A DNA stretch of 64,000 nt. Origin: Algoriphagus sp. TR-M9. Lineage in GTDB: Bacteria > Bacteroidota > Bacteroidia > Cytophagales > Cyclobacteriaceae. The notes under the pieces were generated by a model that was not told the DNA's origin, searched no databases, and was given only the letters and a program-made list of their open reading frames with translations. The translations under genes were made by a program, and so were the position numbers. Positions 36,299-45,256 of the stretch are shown piece by piece (within the stretch, counting starts at the first letter, position 1; every line of letters starts with the position of its first letter). The stretch is taken from NCBI RefSeq assembly GCF_027594545.1, contig NZ_CP115160.1:2117001-2181000 (forward strand), in the 5' to 3' direction.

Positions 36299-37267
36299 TT
36301 ATAATTCAGCTTTTAATGCTTCGTTTAGTTTTGGTACTACTTCGAATGCATCTCCCACAATTCCATAATCCGCAGCTTTAAAGAATGGCGCGTCAGGATC
36401 TTTATTGATCACTACAATACATTTTGAAGAGTTGACTCCTGCAAGATGTTGAATAGCTCCTGAAATTCCTATTGCGATATAAAGAGATGGAGCGACTTTT
36501 ATCCCAGTTTGCCCTACGTGCTCATGATGTGGTCTCCACTCCAGGTCGGAAACTGGCTTAGAACAAGCAGTAGCTGCACCTAGTATTTTCGCCATATCTT
36601 CCACCATTCCCCAGTTTTCTGGACCTTTCAGACCACGACCACCGGAAACTACAATGTCTGCCTCTGGAAGCAAAACATCCCCTGTGGCACGCTCTGTAGA
36701 AGTGATTATGGATGCAAAATCCGATTCACTCAACGCTGCCTCAAATTGCTCAACTTGAGCAGCTTCACCATCAGTTTTCAGATCTATTGCGTTCTTTTTG
36801 ATAGCCAGGATCTTATCGTCTGTGGTAATAGTAGAGAAGGCAAATGCTTTTCCGGTGTAAATACTTCTCTTTACGGTATATCCTGAATCCGTTTTCGGTA
36901 GCTCTACCACATTGGAAGCCAGTCCGGCGCCTACTTTTACAGCCAGCCTAGCGGCAACTGCATCACCTAGAGAGGATTTGGCCAGGACAAGCGTCTTCGC
37001 TCCCACTTGCTTGTATGCTTGGGCTAACGCTGAAGCATGAGCTTGGATCACACCTTCGTCCAGTTTACTGTCCGCGGCATGCATTACTTTGGAAGCACCT
37101 GCAGATCCTACTGCGGCCAACTCTTCTTCAGCGATGGTTCCCAGCGCAACGGCAACCACATCACCTTCACCGGTCTGAGCGGCTAAAGCATGGGCAAAGG
37201 AAACCGCCTCTAAGCTGGTCTTTTTTACTTTGCCTTCGGCATGTTCTATATATACTAATATGGACAT
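36299..37267 (-). CDS. etfA: Electron transfer flavoprotein, alpha subunit
   Basis: 322 residues. The N-terminal domain (about 1-190) has a Rossmann-like ETF fold with VLAKSSLGDAVAARLA. The C-terminal FAD-binding domain (about 200-322) carries the signature VVSGGRGLKGPENW and later HVGQTGIKVAPSLYIAIGISG, SKCIVVINKDPDAPFFKAADYGIVGD. It pairs with the beta subunit encoded 35 bases upstream to carry electrons from acyl-CoA dehydrogenases to the quinone pool through ETF:quinone oxidoreductase. Those partners lie outside the window. The linked DUF151 gene is in the same operon. Confidence 0.95.
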   Translation of the reverse strand: MSILVYIEHAEGKVKKTSLEAVSFAHALAAQTGEGDVVAVALGTIAEEELAAVGSAGASKVMHAADSKLDEGVIQAHASALAQAYKQVGAKTLVLAKSSLGDAVAARLAVKVGAGLASNVVELPKTDSGYTVKRSIYTGKAFAFSTITTDDKILAIKKNAIDLKTDGEAAQVEQFEAALSESDFASIITSTERATGDVLLPEADIVVSGGRGLKGPENWGMVEDMAKILGAATACSKPVSDLEWRPHHEHVGQTGIKVAPSLYIAIGISGAIQHLAGVNSSKCIVVINKDPDAPFFKAADYGIVGDAFEVVPKLNEALKAEL

Positions 37268-37302
37268 AATATTCTAATTTAAAGGAGGTTGTTTGGGTTC
37301 AA

Positions 37303-38040
37303 TTAAAGTACTTTTGCTTCATTTTTTAGCAAATTCACCAGCTCAGATACATTGTCCTTGTCGACTAATTTCACTGCACCTTTTGCCGGAGGGAGTTCAT
37401 ATTTGACTGCTTCCACCTGGGTTTCCTGAGCGATTGCTTCCACCACGTTCAAGGGCTTAGTACGCGCTGACATAATTCCTCGCATATTTGGGATTTTCCA
37501 TTCTGCGATAGGCTCCTGACACCCGGCTACCAAAGGTAGATCAGCTTCCAAAAGCTCCTTACCACCTTCTATTTCCCTGGCCATTTTGGCTTTACCTCCA
37601 TCAATATCCAGTTTCATCACAGGAGAAAATGAGGGAATTCCCAGTAGCTCACCTACCATTCCGTGTACCATACCTCCATTGAAGTCGATGGATTCTCTCC
37701 CCATCAAAATCAAATCATATGCACCTTCTTTGGCATAATGTGCGATTTGCTTAGCCACATACATAGAATCCTGGGGAGCTGCATTGACACGAATAGCCTC
37801 GTCTGCACCTATTGCAAGCGCTTTTCTTAAGGTAGGCTCCGTTTCGGCTTCCCCTACATTCAACACGGTAAGTTTACCTGAAGTCTGGTCTCTGAGCTCC
37901 ACTGCACGTGCAAGTGCGTAATCGTCATATGGACCTATGATATATTGAACCCCCGTCGTATCAAACTTGGTATTATCCGAAGTGAATTGAATCTTGGACG
38001 TAGTATCGGGCACATGGGTGATACAAACAAGAATCTTCAT
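37303..38040 (-). CDS. etfB: Electron transfer flavoprotein, beta subunit
   Basis: 245 residues with an adenine-nucleotide-binding alpha/beta fold. The start MKILVCITHVPDTTSKI and the following DDYALARAVELRD, LMGRESIDFNGGMVHGMVGELLGIPS and CQEPIAEWKIPNMRGIMSARTKPL are typical of EtfB. It binds AMP and contacts the dehydrogenase partner, while EtfA holds FAD. First gene of a three-gene minus-strand operon (etfB, etfA, DUF151). A small TPR gene is divergent 74 bases away, so a shared promoter region lies at 38041-38114. Confidence 0.95.
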   Translation of the reverse strand: MKILVCITHVPDTTSKIQFTSDNTKFDTTGVQYIIGPYDDYALARAVELRDQTSGKLTVLNVGEAETEPTLRKALAIGADEAIRVNAAPQDSMYVAKQIAHYAKEGAYDLILMGRESIDFNGGMVHGMVGELLGIPSFSPVMKLDIDGGKAKMAREIEGGKELLEADLPLVAGCQEPIAEWKIPNMRGIMSARTKPLNVVEAIAQETQVEAVKYELPPAKGAVKLVDKDNVSELVNLLKNEAKVL

Positions 38041-38114
38041 TGGTTTAGCGTTAGATTTTTTTAGATTTATTTCTCGTGAAAATAACAGTAACGACTTAAT
38101 TAAAAAAACTATTG

Positions 38115-38447
38115 ATGGCCAATTTGGACAGGACTCAGCTGCTGAGGCAATTTACCGAAGAAGAACCCGAAAATCCCTTCAACTGGTATGCTTTGGCATT
38201 GGAATACAAGGAAAGTGAAGCGGGTTTGGCTAAATCCTTATTCAACAAGTTGTTAACAGAGCACGCCGAATACTTACCTACTTACTTCACCGCAGCCCAT
38301 TTTTTTGCAGAATTGGAAGAAATAGAACTGGCAGATCAGATTTTTCAAAAAGGTATTGCTTTGGCAAAATCCCAAAATGAGCTGAAAACCCTGCAGGAAT
38401 TACAGAATGCATACCAGAATTTTCTATTTGAAAATGATATGGACTGA
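38115..38447 (+). CDS. Small tetratricopeptide-like protein
   Basis: 110 residues from the ATG at 38115 (a TTG three bases earlier is possible). It contains about three helix-turn-helix units of TPR type: PFNWYALALEYKESEAGLAKSLFNKLL, YLPTYFTAAHFFAELEEIELADQIFQKGIALA, and LKTLQELQNAYQNF. No signal peptide or membrane segment, so it is cytosolic. It should be an adaptor for protein contacts; no partner can be named. It is divergent from etfB and 78 bases before a DUF4221-like lipoprotein gene. Confidence 0.7.
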   Translation: MANLDRTQLLRQFTEEEPENPFNWYALALEYKESEAGLAKSLFNKLLTEHAEYLPTYFTAAHFFAELEEIELADQIFQKGIALAKSQNELKTLQELQNAYQNFLFENDMD

Positions 38448-38525
38448 GATAGGCCCTAATGAAGCTTGAATCAAATTTTGTTTTTTTAACTTTTTAGGAT
38501 TAGAAAAATGCCCGTTCTTGAAAGT

Positions 38526-39662
38526 ATGAAACAACTATTGCTCATTCTTGCCTTAGGAGCTCTTCTCAGTTGCAATCCAGGTGACTCTACTAAAAACTTA
38601 CCCAATTCTTATACGCTTGAAATCAAAGATTCTATTCAAGTTGATTACTTGGGTAAGCTAAATGTTTTTGATTATGATCCAGAATCAGGGCTATATCTGG
38701 GTATAGATCAAAATTTAAATCATGTGATGCTTTTTAAAGAACAAGGAGGCACCGACCATCAGTATGATTACAAGAATGATGGACCAAATGCTATCACTAA
38801 AGCTATTTCAAATAGTTTTTTGGAAGGAAAGCACACAATAATGGATTTTCAAAATGGCTTAATCCAGTATGATCAAAATGGGAATATAAGCCATAAAATA
38901 AATATACCGAGTGAGTATTTTTTATTCAACTACTCAAATTTTTCAGCTTACAAACTAGGTGATAAATATGCATACATTAGACCTGAAAGAGACCTCAGTG
39001 ATTATTCCAATACAAGTGCATTTAACCAGAGAATCTACAAGAGTCCGATTTTAGAAGTTTTTGATCCTGAGACTGGCGAAATATATAACACGATGTCAAT
39101 TCCTCCTGGTACTATTTATGAAGATGGAAATTTCTATCATAAGCTATTTCAGAACGTTAAAAAATCAGGTGAGAAATGGTATCTCTTTTTCTTGGCAGAA
39201 AGAAAATACTATGTCTATGAAGAAAAGGGGAATGAGTTGATTTATTCCAAAACTATAGATCTAAATATTACCGATGCTGTGGACATAATAGGCGTGCCAA
39301 TCGAGAATCCAGAGCTAATCAATCAACAGGCAGAACCAAATATCTTTGGGAAAATTGAAGGGCTTTATCCCTTGTCAGAACACACCGTAGTCATCTATAC
39401 CAAAGGGGTCAAAAAGGAAATATCCAATCGATATGATCCACAGAAAACTGAGGAATGGATGGGTTTTATTAATGGAATACCCCGATACGCTGCGATTTTA
39501 GACAAAAATGATTCTCTTATCCAAAAAGATATTCAACTTCCTCAAGGACTACTTTTTAATGGTGTTTCAAATGACAATGATGAGATCATTGCATTGAAAA
39601 ATCAAGACTATTTCGGAGAGGAGGACAAAGTGACTTTCTATAAACTTCAAATCAAAAATTAG
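38526..39662 (+). CDS. DUF4221-like lipoprotein
   Basis: 378 residues from the chosen ATG, which gives a standard lipoprotein signal (MKQLLLILALGALLSC, Cys16). An earlier ATG at 38508 adds six residues and is also possible, with an AGGA upstream of it. The mature protein alternates short beta motifs (VFDYDPESGLYLGID, LIQYDQNGNISHKI, LEVFDPETGEI, YYVYEEKGNELIY), suggesting a beta-propeller. This fits DUF4221, a Bacteroidota lipoprotein family of unknown function often found in lone copies. It is followed by a long non-coding stretch. Confidence 0.75.
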   Translation: MKQLLLILALGALLSCNPGDSTKNLPNSYTLEIKDSIQVDYLGKLNVFDYDPESGLYLGIDQNLNHVMLFKEQGGTDHQYDYKNDGPNAITKAISNSFLEGKHTIMDFQNGLIQYDQNGNISHKINIPSEYFLFNYSNFSAYKLGDKYAYIRPERDLSDYSNTSAFNQRIYKSPILEVFDPETGEIYNTMSIPPGTIYEDGNFYHKLFQNVKKSGEKWYLFFLAERKYYVYEEKGNELIYSKTIDLNITDAVDIIGVPIENPELINQQAEPNIFGKIEGLYPLSEHTVVIYTKGVKKEISNRYDPQKTEEWMGFINGIPRYAAILDKNDSLIQKDIQLPQGLLFNGVSNDNDEIIALKNQDYFGEEDKVTFYKLQIKN

Positions 39663-40353
39663 CTAGCATCAATAAATGATAGTACATCGAGTTTAAGGAA
39701 GGTGTTTGAATTGGGCAGAGCAGTACTTAGCATAAGTCCATCGGTTATTATATGAGCGAATTTGACTAAAAGCATCTGGTATGATGGGCAAAGCGGGATT
39801 TTCGGTTTTGGACTGGTTTGGAAGCCTGGGAAATAAATGACTCAGTTCCCAAGCGTACCGGTAGACAGGGTATCGATAGGACAAGTCGTAAAATAAACCA
39901 GTAGGTATTGTTAGACTTGGTTTAATTGGATGGAAGGATTCATTTTTAGGGTGGCATAGCCGAACAAAATTCCACTTTGAACTAATTACAAGAATGCAGC
40001 AAACCAGATAAACGGAACGAAAAACCCGATTCCCAAGACTTGTGGATACTTTTACCTTCCACCAAAGAAGGAGTCTTCAAAAATATCGAAGGATAAATCA
40101 ATCCAAACCTACAATGAGTAAATTGCAGCACAGTGATTTTATTGAGTTCTGTTTGAATTGGCGGGGCCAAACGACAATAGCAAATTTATTTCTCGGGTTT
40201 TATTCGCAGTAAATACAGGGTAGAACCAAATATAAATTTCAATGAAAATTGAACTATGGCATAAATCTTAATGATCTTTAACCGAAGGCTGGAAGAATCC
40301 CTGCCATTTTATTATCTTGATAGTTTAAATATTCACTCATACGTTTTTGTATC
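39663..40353. other. 691-base non-coding region
   Basis: No gene is supported on either strand; the reading frames are short and of unlikely composition. A 59-base stretch (39759-39817) resembles 6430-6488 (shared TTGACTAAAA and GCGGGATTTTCGGTTTT), suggesting a decayed dispersed repeat. The region may contain old, degraded coding or repeat DNA. Confidence 0.5.
39759..39817. repeat. Repeat-like stretch resembling 6430-6488
   Basis: About 43 of 59 positions match by eye without gaps, concentrated in TTGACTAAAA and GCGGGATTTTCGGTTTT. In the first copy the middle contains a small GC hairpin that is lost here. The pair suggests a low-copy intergenic repeat family. Confidence 0.4.
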
Positions 40354-40839
40354 ATGATCACCCAGAAAGAAATGCTGGCACATTTTCTTCCCATTTTTGA
40401 CAAAAGCGGGAGAAACTACCAAAAGAAGAGCCTAATCAAAGCAAAAAAAGCCCAGCCCGGACTCCAGGTGGTCACCAAAACCAGCGATGGAATAGAGACC
40501 AAAAACACTGCGGAAAAGGGAGATTGGCTGGTGGAAAACCAAACTAGTTCCAATGAGCAATACCTGGTCAAAGCCGAGACTTTTGCCAAAAAATACAGAC
40601 TGCTTCAATCCCTGGAGCAAGGTTGGGGCTGCTATGAACCTATAGGTAGAATAATAGGCTTAGAGGCCAAAATGGAATATTTTGAGGCTTTCCCAAAAGC
40701 GGGAGAAGTCCGTTTTGAGGCTCCATGGAAAGACAGCATGATCATCCGGGAAGGTGATTTTTTGGTAGTTCCACCCGAGAAAGATGAAATTTACAGAGTG
40801 GCAAAAAAGGAATTCTTAGAAACTTATAAGGAGATTTAA
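40354..40839 (+). CDS. PGDYG-like hypothetical protein with internal duplication
   Basis: 161 residues, soluble, Lys/Glu-rich. Two copies of a short domain are visible: EKGDWLVENQTSSNEQYLVKAETFAKKYRLL (about 54-84) and REGDFLVVPPEKDEIYRVAKKEFLETYKEI (about 131-161). Each resembles the PGDYG-type motif (gly-asp-hydrophobic, then Tyr, then a helix with K-x-F-x-x-x-Y). Similar proteins are found widely but have no known activity. It lies directly before a 174-bp inverted-repeat element that begins at its stop codon. A role is not assigned. Confidence 0.7.
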   Translation: MITQKEMLAHFLPIFDKSGRNYQKKSLIKAKKAQPGLQVVTKTSDGIETKNTAEKGDWLVENQTSSNEQYLVKAETFAKKYRLLQSLEQGWGCYEPIGRIIGLEAKMEYFEAFPKAGEVRFEAPWKDSMIIREGDFLVVPPEKDEIYRVAKKEFLETYKEI

Positions 40840-41009
40840 CCCGGATTTTGCATTAGGTTTCGTTATGAGGGCAGTAATTGCAATAAAATCAGGCTGTTTG
40901 GAGACCGAGCTATAGCACCGCTATAGTGAAGTCGAAAACTGCAACGTAGTAACTGATTTTGAAGTAATTACTGGCCGCAATAGAATTGCTAATGCATAAT
41001 TCGGGTTTA
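40836..41009. repeat. 174-bp MITE-like element with terminal inverted repeats
   Basis: The left end TTAACCCGGATTTTGCATTAG and the right end, read on the minus strand TTAAACCCGAATTATGCATTAG, match at most positions. Inner arms also pair: CAGTAATTGCAATAAAATCAG against CTGATTTTGAAGTAATTACTG. The centre has GCTATAGCACCGCTATAG. The element exactly fills the gap between two convergent genes, so the TAA stop of each gene lies in a terminal repeat. It encodes nothing and could fold into one long hairpin. Confidence 0.8.
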
Positions 41010-42005
41010 AGGCACCAAAACTAGCTTGCCCAGTTGATTACCCTTATTCATCTTTTCAAAAGCTTTTGAAGCATTTTCCAAATTATAGACCTCATCGATT
41101 AAGGGTTTTATTTGATGCTTGCTGACAAAGGCTAACATTTCTTCAAAATCCAAATCTGATCCCATAGTGGTGCCCATGATGTTCAGCTGATTCCAGAATA
41201 TTTTCCTAGCCGCCAATTCACCCGGATTTCCCAATGTAGCACCGTAAAAAACAATCCTGCCACCTGGTTTGGCTACTTTGACCAAATCATTCAAGGCATC
41301 ACCGGCAGCGCCATCAATGATCAGGTCAAATCCGCCGGTTTCTGCTAAAGCTTGATCTGTCCAGTTTTCATTTTGATAATTGTACCCTGCTTTAGCGCCA
41401 AGTTGTAAAGCTTTGGAAATTTTTGCTTCGCTACTGCTGCTTACAAAAACATTTGCCTGAGCAGCAAGACCAAATTGTGCAGCAAATTGAGCTACTCCCC
41501 CGCCAAAACCAGTAACTAATAGATTTTCGCCAGCTTGTAATCTCCCTCTATAGTTAAGCGCCCTATAGGCGGTCAATCCAGCAAGTGGAAGTGCGGCCGC
41601 TTCCTCCCAAGTCATATGCTTAGGCTTGGGATGCAGGCGATCTACCGGGACATTGATAAATTCTGCAAAGGTACCATTGCTTGGCATACCCAAAATCTGA
41701 AATTCTTTGCCCTGAGCACGCTGATCATCTCCCCAATTCAAGGCCGGATTAATAATCACTTCCTGGTCCAGCCATTTGGCATCAACTTCAGCTCCAAGAT
41801 CAGTAACTACCCCGGCTCCATCTGAACCCAAAATTACTCCATCCTGAATATTCGGATAAAGTCCCTGCCTACACCACTCATCTCTGTGATTAAGGGCTGC
41901 AGCTTTGACTTTAATCTGTACTTCATGAGCTTTCAAAGCTCCTGTTTGAACTTGAGTCAATAACAGCTTGGATTCTTGAGAACTTGCTAGGGTTAAAGCT
42001 TTCAT
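41007..42005 (-). CDS. Medium-chain dehydrogenase/quinone-oxidoreductase-like protein
   Basis: 332 residues of the MDR superfamily. The N-terminal GroES-like domain (about 1-125) has NHRDEWCRQGLYP and ILGSDGAGVVTDLGAEV; the Rossmann domain (about 130-270) has the nucleotide motif VTGFGGGVAQFAAQFG. The structural-zinc cysteine cluster of classic alcohol dehydrogenases is absent, favouring the quinone oxidoreductase or zinc-free branch (YogA-like). It should reduce an enone or quinone with NADPH. It is a single-gene transcript six bases downstream of dnaB, so possibly part of that transcript. Confidence 0.88.
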   Translation of the reverse strand: MKALTLASSQESKLLLTQVQTGALKAHEVQIKVKAAALNHRDEWCRQGLYPNIQDGVILGSDGAGVVTDLGAEVDAKWLDQEVIINPALNWGDDQRAQGKEFQILGMPSNGTFAEFINVPVDRLHPKPKHMTWEEAAALPLAGLTAYRALNYRGRLQAGENLLVTGFGGGVAQFAAQFGLAAQANVFVSSSSEAKISKALQLGAKAGYNYQNENWTDQALAETGGFDLIIDGAAGDALNDLVKVAKPGGRIVFYGATLGNPGELAARKIFWNQLNIMGTTMGSDLDFEEMLAFVSKHQIKPLIDEVYNLENASKAFEKMNKGNQLGKLVLVP

Positions 42006-42011
42006 CTGAAT

Positions 42012-43592
42012 TTAAAATTCTGGGGTTCTGTCGTTTCTATTGAGCAAATCGTCTCCATCATCGGAGTTGGCTTTACTTTGGAGCTTAATAGTATTACCTG
42101 AATCAAAGTCAGAAACACCGCTAGACTGAGCTCCAAAAGTAGGCCTATACATGGCATTCCCACCTGGAGGCTCCTCCATAGTACCAAAGCCATCCAAATC
42201 CTGAAACTTCGTGTACCTACCTATAAATCGGAGCTTCACATTGTCCAATGAACCATTTCTATGCTTGGCAATAATCACCTCTCCCACGCCCTGCGTGGAA
42301 TTATGATCTTCGTCCTCAGTGATCCCGTAGTACTCCGGCCGGTATAGGAACATCACCATATCTGCATCCTGCTCGATGGCACCGGACTCTCTCAAATCCG
42401 AAAGCTGTGGTCTCTTATCACCCCCTCTGGTCTCCACGGCCCTGGAAAGCTGCGATAGTGCAATAACTGGAACTTCTAATTCCTTGGCGATTTTTTTCAA
42501 GGCACGAGAAATACTGGCAATCTCCTGTTCCCTGTTTCCGGCCCCACCACCCTTGGTATCGCCGGACATTAATTGCAAGTAATCGATTACGATCATTTGA
42601 ATGTCGTGTTGAGCTTTGAGCTTTCTACATTTGGCTCGAAGTTCTAGGATAGAAAGTGCCGGTGTGTCATCTACGAAAAGCGGTGCCTTGGATAGTTTGG
42701 CGGTTTTATGTACTAGCTGTGCCCACTCATGCTCTGCCAGCGTACCCTTTTTGATTTTTTCTGAATCCAGTTCAGCTTCTGAGGAAATCAATCGATTCAC
42801 CAGCTGTACAGAGGACATTTCCAAGGAAAAAATGGCAACGGGACGGTTATGATCTACTGCTGCATTACGAAGTACTGAGAGAACAAATGCCGTTTTCCCC
42901 ATCGCAGGACGGGCAGCGATAATGACCAGATCAGACTTTTGCCAGCCTGAAGTCACTCTGTCCAAAGCTGTCAATCCTGAAGGAACACCTGTCAAACCAT
43001 CCTTTTGATCCTTTTTGGATTCCAGTTCCAAAATAGCTTCACGCATGATGGATTTCATGTCCGAATAATTCTTTCGGATGTTTTTTTCAGAAATCTCAAA
43101 AAGACTCTGCTCCATTTTGTCCAAAAGTTCAAATACATCAGTGGTCTCCTCGTAGGCATCCCGCTGAATATCCGAAGAAATCCTGATCATTTCCCGCTTG
43201 ATGGATTGCTCTGTGATGATTCTGGCGTGATATTCAATATTGGCTGCAGAGGCTACCTTTGAGGTCAATTCGGTCACATAAAAAGCTCCACCCGCAATTT
43301 CCAAGGTACCATTCCGCCTGAGCTGGGAAGTGACAGTTAATAAATCTATAGGCTGGCTCTCCGTAAAGAGATCCAAAATCGCTCTATATATAGCCTGGTG
43401 GGAGTCTTTGTAAAAGCTTTCTTCCTTCAGAATATCGATGACATTGGTCAAGGCATCCTTTTCCAGCATCAAGGCTCCCAGCACAGCTTCCTCCAGGTCA
43501 ACGGCCTGCGGTGGCACTTTCCCAAGGTTGGATGAAGGAGTGTGAGATGGTTTATTTCTGGTAAATCGTTGGTTGGTGCTTTTTTCGGACAT
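42012..43592 (-). CDS. dnaB: Replicative DNA helicase DnaB
   Basis: 526 residues. The N-terminal collar domain (about 20-125) begins PPQAVDLEEAVLGALMLEKDA. A linker follows and then the RecA-like C-terminal ATPase with Walker A ARPAMGKTAF (about 230-239), Walker B MIVIDYLQLMSG, motif H4-like SQLSRAVETR and a DnaB-type DLRESGAIEQDADMVMFLYRPEYY. It unwinds DNA ahead of the replication fork as a hexamer. It is longer than E. coli DnaB (471 aa), owing to a disordered C-terminal tail rich in Asn, Ser and Gly. No intein is present. Confidence 0.97.
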   Translation of the reverse strand: MSEKSTNQRFTRNKPSHTPSSNLGKVPPQAVDLEEAVLGALMLEKDALTNVIDILKEESFYKDSHQAIYRAILDLFTESQPIDLLTVTSQLRRNGTLEIAGGAFYVTELTSKVASAANIEYHARIITEQSIKREMIRISSDIQRDAYEETTDVFELLDKMEQSLFEISEKNIRKNYSDMKSIMREAILELESKKDQKDGLTGVPSGLTALDRVTSGWQKSDLVIIAARPAMGKTAFVLSVLRNAAVDHNRPVAIFSLEMSSVQLVNRLISSEAELDSEKIKKGTLAEHEWAQLVHKTAKLSKAPLFVDDTPALSILELRAKCRKLKAQHDIQMIVIDYLQLMSGDTKGGGAGNREQEIASISRALKKIAKELEVPVIALSQLSRAVETRGGDKRPQLSDLRESGAIEQDADMVMFLYRPEYYGITEDEDHNSTQGVGEVIIAKHRNGSLDNVKLRFIGRYTKFQDLDGFGTMEEPPGGNAMYRPTFGAQSSGVSDFDSGNTIKLQSKANSDDGDDLLNRNDRTPEF

Positions 43593-43859
43593 GGAACAAA
43601 TGTATTGCTAAAAAGACAAGAGTTTTAAACAACTTTTGCCCTACTTATCAACAATCCATAGCCTCAATAATCAAGCCGCTTCCAGGCTGATTAAACATTA
43701 AAAAACGCCTGTTAAAGCTTCAAAACCCCATTGTTCATTGTGCTTCAGTTCTATAGCTGTCTCAATCTAGAATTACATTTTGAGTGAAATTCTTCGCCCA
43801 TGTGGAAAAAATGTTGTCAATTATAAAAGCAAGTCTTCTACGCAGCCAATAATTATTTT

Positions 43860-43867
43860 TAAGTTTG
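43860..43867 (+). promoter_or_regulatory. Candidate -7 promoter box of mpl
   Basis: TAAGTTTG matches the Bacteroidota -7 consensus TAnnTTTG, 33 bases before the preferred mpl start. No clear -33 box is seen at the usual distance. It supports the start at 43900 rather than the longer frame. Confidence 0.3.
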
Positions 43868-43899
43868 ATCCTCCATGTAAATCCCCAGTTTCTAACCTC

Positions 43900-45255
43900 A
43901 TGAAGAGATATCATTTTATAGCCATTGGAGGTGCAGTCATGCACAATCTAGCACTTGCATTAGTGGAAAAAGTCTATCAGGTCACCGGTTCAGATGATGA
44001 AATCTACGAGCCATCCCGCACCCGACTACAGCAAGCCGGGATTTTACCCGAAACCTACGGCTGGTTCCCCGACAAAATCACTTCTGACCTGGACGGTATC
44101 ATTCTGGGGATGCATGCTAGAATTGACAATCCTGAATTGGTTAAGGCGCAGGAGTTAGGCATTCCCGTATATTCTTTTCCGGAGTTTATATATAACCAAA
44201 GTCAAGATAAAAAACGCGTAGTGATCGCGGGATCACATGGCAAAACCTCCATTACTTCTACCATACTGCATGTCCTGAAAGATCAAAATGTGGACTTTGA
44301 CTACCTGGTGGGAGCGCAGATTGAAGGTTTTGACCTGATGGTAAAACTATCGGACGCACCTGTGATAATTATTGAGGGTGATGAATACCTTACTTCGCCA
44401 TTGGACAGAACTCCCAAATTCTTCCATTATAAGCATGATATTTTGCTGGTGAGTGGCATTGCTTGGGATCATTATAATGTATTCCCAGATTTTGACAATT
44501 ATAAAAATCAGTTTAGCCAATTGATGGATCTGACCCCAAAAGATGGAGAGTTGACTTATTGCGAAGCGGATCCTCTGGTCAAAATAGCCGGGGAAAATGC
44601 TAAAATTTCCGCCAAGAAAACACCTTATCTAGCACATCCTGCTGTAATCCAAGATGGAAAAACCTTTCTGGAAACTAACAAGGGCCTGCTTCCGATCCAG
44701 ATCTTTGGTGAGCACAATTTGCAAAACCTCCAGGGAGCTATGAATATTTGTCTGGCTTTAGGGATTTCAGAGGAGCAATTCTATCAGAGCATACAGTCCT
44801 TCAAAGGTGCAGCAAAGCGTCAGGAATTATTAGTAGCGCGCGGGGATGCAGCCTTGTACCGGGATTTTGCCCACGCCCCGTCCAAATTGAAAGCTACCGT
44901 CTCAGCGGTGAAAGCCCAGTTTCCCGAGCGTAAACTCATCGCAGTACAAGAACTTCACACCTATTCTTCGCTTAACAAAGCTTTTTTGCCTAACTATGCT
45001 GACGCTATGGAAGCTGCAGATGTAGCTGTGGTTTACCTGGATCCTCATGCAGTGGCACTAAAAAAACTAGAGCTCATGGATGAGGAAACGCTTAGATCAG
45101 GGTTTAAGCGTCCGGATTTGAAATTATTTACAGATAGCAGTAGCCTGAAGGAGTTTCTATTAACCCAAGACTACGGCAATACAAACTTACTTTTGATGAG
45201 TTCTGGTTCGTATGACAACATGGACTTGGAGCCTATTAAAGCAAAATTCAACTGA
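43900..45255 (+). CDS. mpl: UDP-MurNAc:tripeptide ligase Mpl (Mur ligase family)
   Basis: 451 residues from the ATG chosen because Mur ligases begin as MKRYHFIAIGG; the 40 residues before it in the same frame look non-coding. Domains are an N-terminal UDP-binding Rossmann fold (1-100), the central ATPase with P-loop VVIAGSHGKTSITSTILH (about 107-124) and EGDEYLTSPLDRTPKF, and a C-terminal ligase domain with FAHAPSKLKATVSAVK. It should recycle peptidoglycan by joining L-Ala-gamma-D-Glu-meso-DAP to UDP-MurNAc. It could be another Mur ligase, but the EGDEY motif and length favour Mpl. Its 3' end is next to the exonuclease gene. Confidence 0.88.
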   Translation: MKRYHFIAIGGAVMHNLALALVEKVYQVTGSDDEIYEPSRTRLQQAGILPETYGWFPDKITSDLDGIILGMHARIDNPELVKAQELGIPVYSFPEFIYNQSQDKKRVVIAGSHGKTSITSTILHVLKDQNVDFDYLVGAQIEGFDLMVKLSDAPVIIIEGDEYLTSPLDRTPKFFHYKHDILLVSGIAWDHYNVFPDFDNYKNQFSQLMDLTPKDGELTYCEADPLVKIAGENAKISAKKTPYLAHPAVIQDGKTFLETNKGLLPIQIFGEHNLQNLQGAMNICLALGISEEQFYQSIQSFKGAAKRQELLVARGDAALYRDFAHAPSKLKATVSAVKAQFPERKLIAVQELHTYSSLNKAFLPNYADAMEAADVAVVYLDPHAVALKKLELMDEETLRSGFKRPDLKLFTDSSSLKEFLLTQDYGNTNLLLMSSGSYDNMDLEPIKAKFN

Positions 45256-45256
45256 A

